In this document: positions 32,181 to 32,231 of the stretch, piece after piece | How positions within the stretch are numbered: position 1 is the stretch's first letter | Layout of the letters: every line of letters starts with the position of its first letter | DNA from: Streptomyces pseudogriseolus | GTDB taxonomy: Bacteria > Actinomycetota > Actinomycetes > Streptomycetales > Streptomycetaceae | DNA: 32,231 nt | Direction: 5' to 3' | NCBI GenBank assembly: GCA_002154585.1 | Contig: MUNG01000098.1 | Coordinates: 1-32,231, forward strand | Notes under the pieces: generated by a model | What the model was told of the DNA's origin: nothing | The model's input: the letters and a program-made list of their open reading frames with translations, nothing else | Databases searched by the model: none | Position numbers and translations under genes: made by a program

Positions 32181-32231
32181 CACGACTGCCCGCGCTGGGC
32201 GGCAGCCTGCCGCCGTCGTCCGGGCGCGCGC

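Overview
The window is chromosomal DNA from a Streptomyces. GC content is very high, the strands are densely packed with genes, GTG and TTG starts occur, and gene families typical of the genus are present (SCO1431-type small membrane protein, DUF5995, long-form HisG). From memory, the order fxsA, ppm1, amidohydrolase, Lrp, acyl-CoA dehydrogenase, chitinase, TetR, C39 peptidase, AAA+ ATPase, hisG/hisE, rib operon, ROK, MFS, amine oxidase matches the S. coelicolor SCO1422-SCO1454 region. I could not run that comparison. I see no tRNA, rRNA, CRISPR, prophage or intact insertion sequence.

Layout. Positions 1-4340 carry minus-strand housekeeping genes: an FxsA membrane protein, a polyprenol-phosphate-mannose synthase, an amidohydrolase and an Lrp/AsnC regulator. 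Positions 4557-5563 hold two small lineage-type proteins. Positions 5526-8271 hold an acyl-CoA dehydrogenase divergent from a secreted GH18 chitinase, whose promoter has the chitinase direct-repeat/DasR-site architecture. Positions 8364-11660 hold a TetR regulator, a 46-aa membrane peptide, a secreted C39-like peptidase and a P-loop kinase. A candidate small RNA (about 11757-11830) precedes an EccA/CbxX-like AAA+ ATPase. Positions 14000-16404 encode two overlapping CNNM/CorC-type membrane proteins.

Positions 16659-21654 form one minus-strand array: FMN riboswitch, ribE, a ribM/pnuC-type transporter, ribAB, ribH, hisE, hisG and a PH-domain membrane protein. All junctions up to the PH gene are 46 bp or less, and two overlap by 4 bp. 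The array joins riboflavin synthesis and uptake to the first two histidine steps.

Positions 21817-21920 are the most unusual part. They hold a second, near-identical chitinase/DasR-type promoter directly followed by a perfect 13-bp terminator-like stem, with no chitinase between them. The next gene is an NmrA/SDR-type protein. This looks like the scar of a deleted chitinase gene, or a promoter recruited by the SDR gene.

Positions 22830-29331 hold a ROK regulator lacking the ROK zinc motif, divergent from an MFS transporter, then a thioesterase, a nucleobase permease, a GH6 glycosidase and a DUF5995 protein. The right end (29334-31850) is a two-gene operon of a nitrilase-superfamily amidase and a flavin amine oxidase. 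The pair closely resembles the Pseudomonas lysine 2-monooxygenase/5-aminovaleramidase pair (DavB/DavA). The last 130 bases carry a strong inverted-repeat element of a type I recall as recurrent in Streptomyces intergenic regions.
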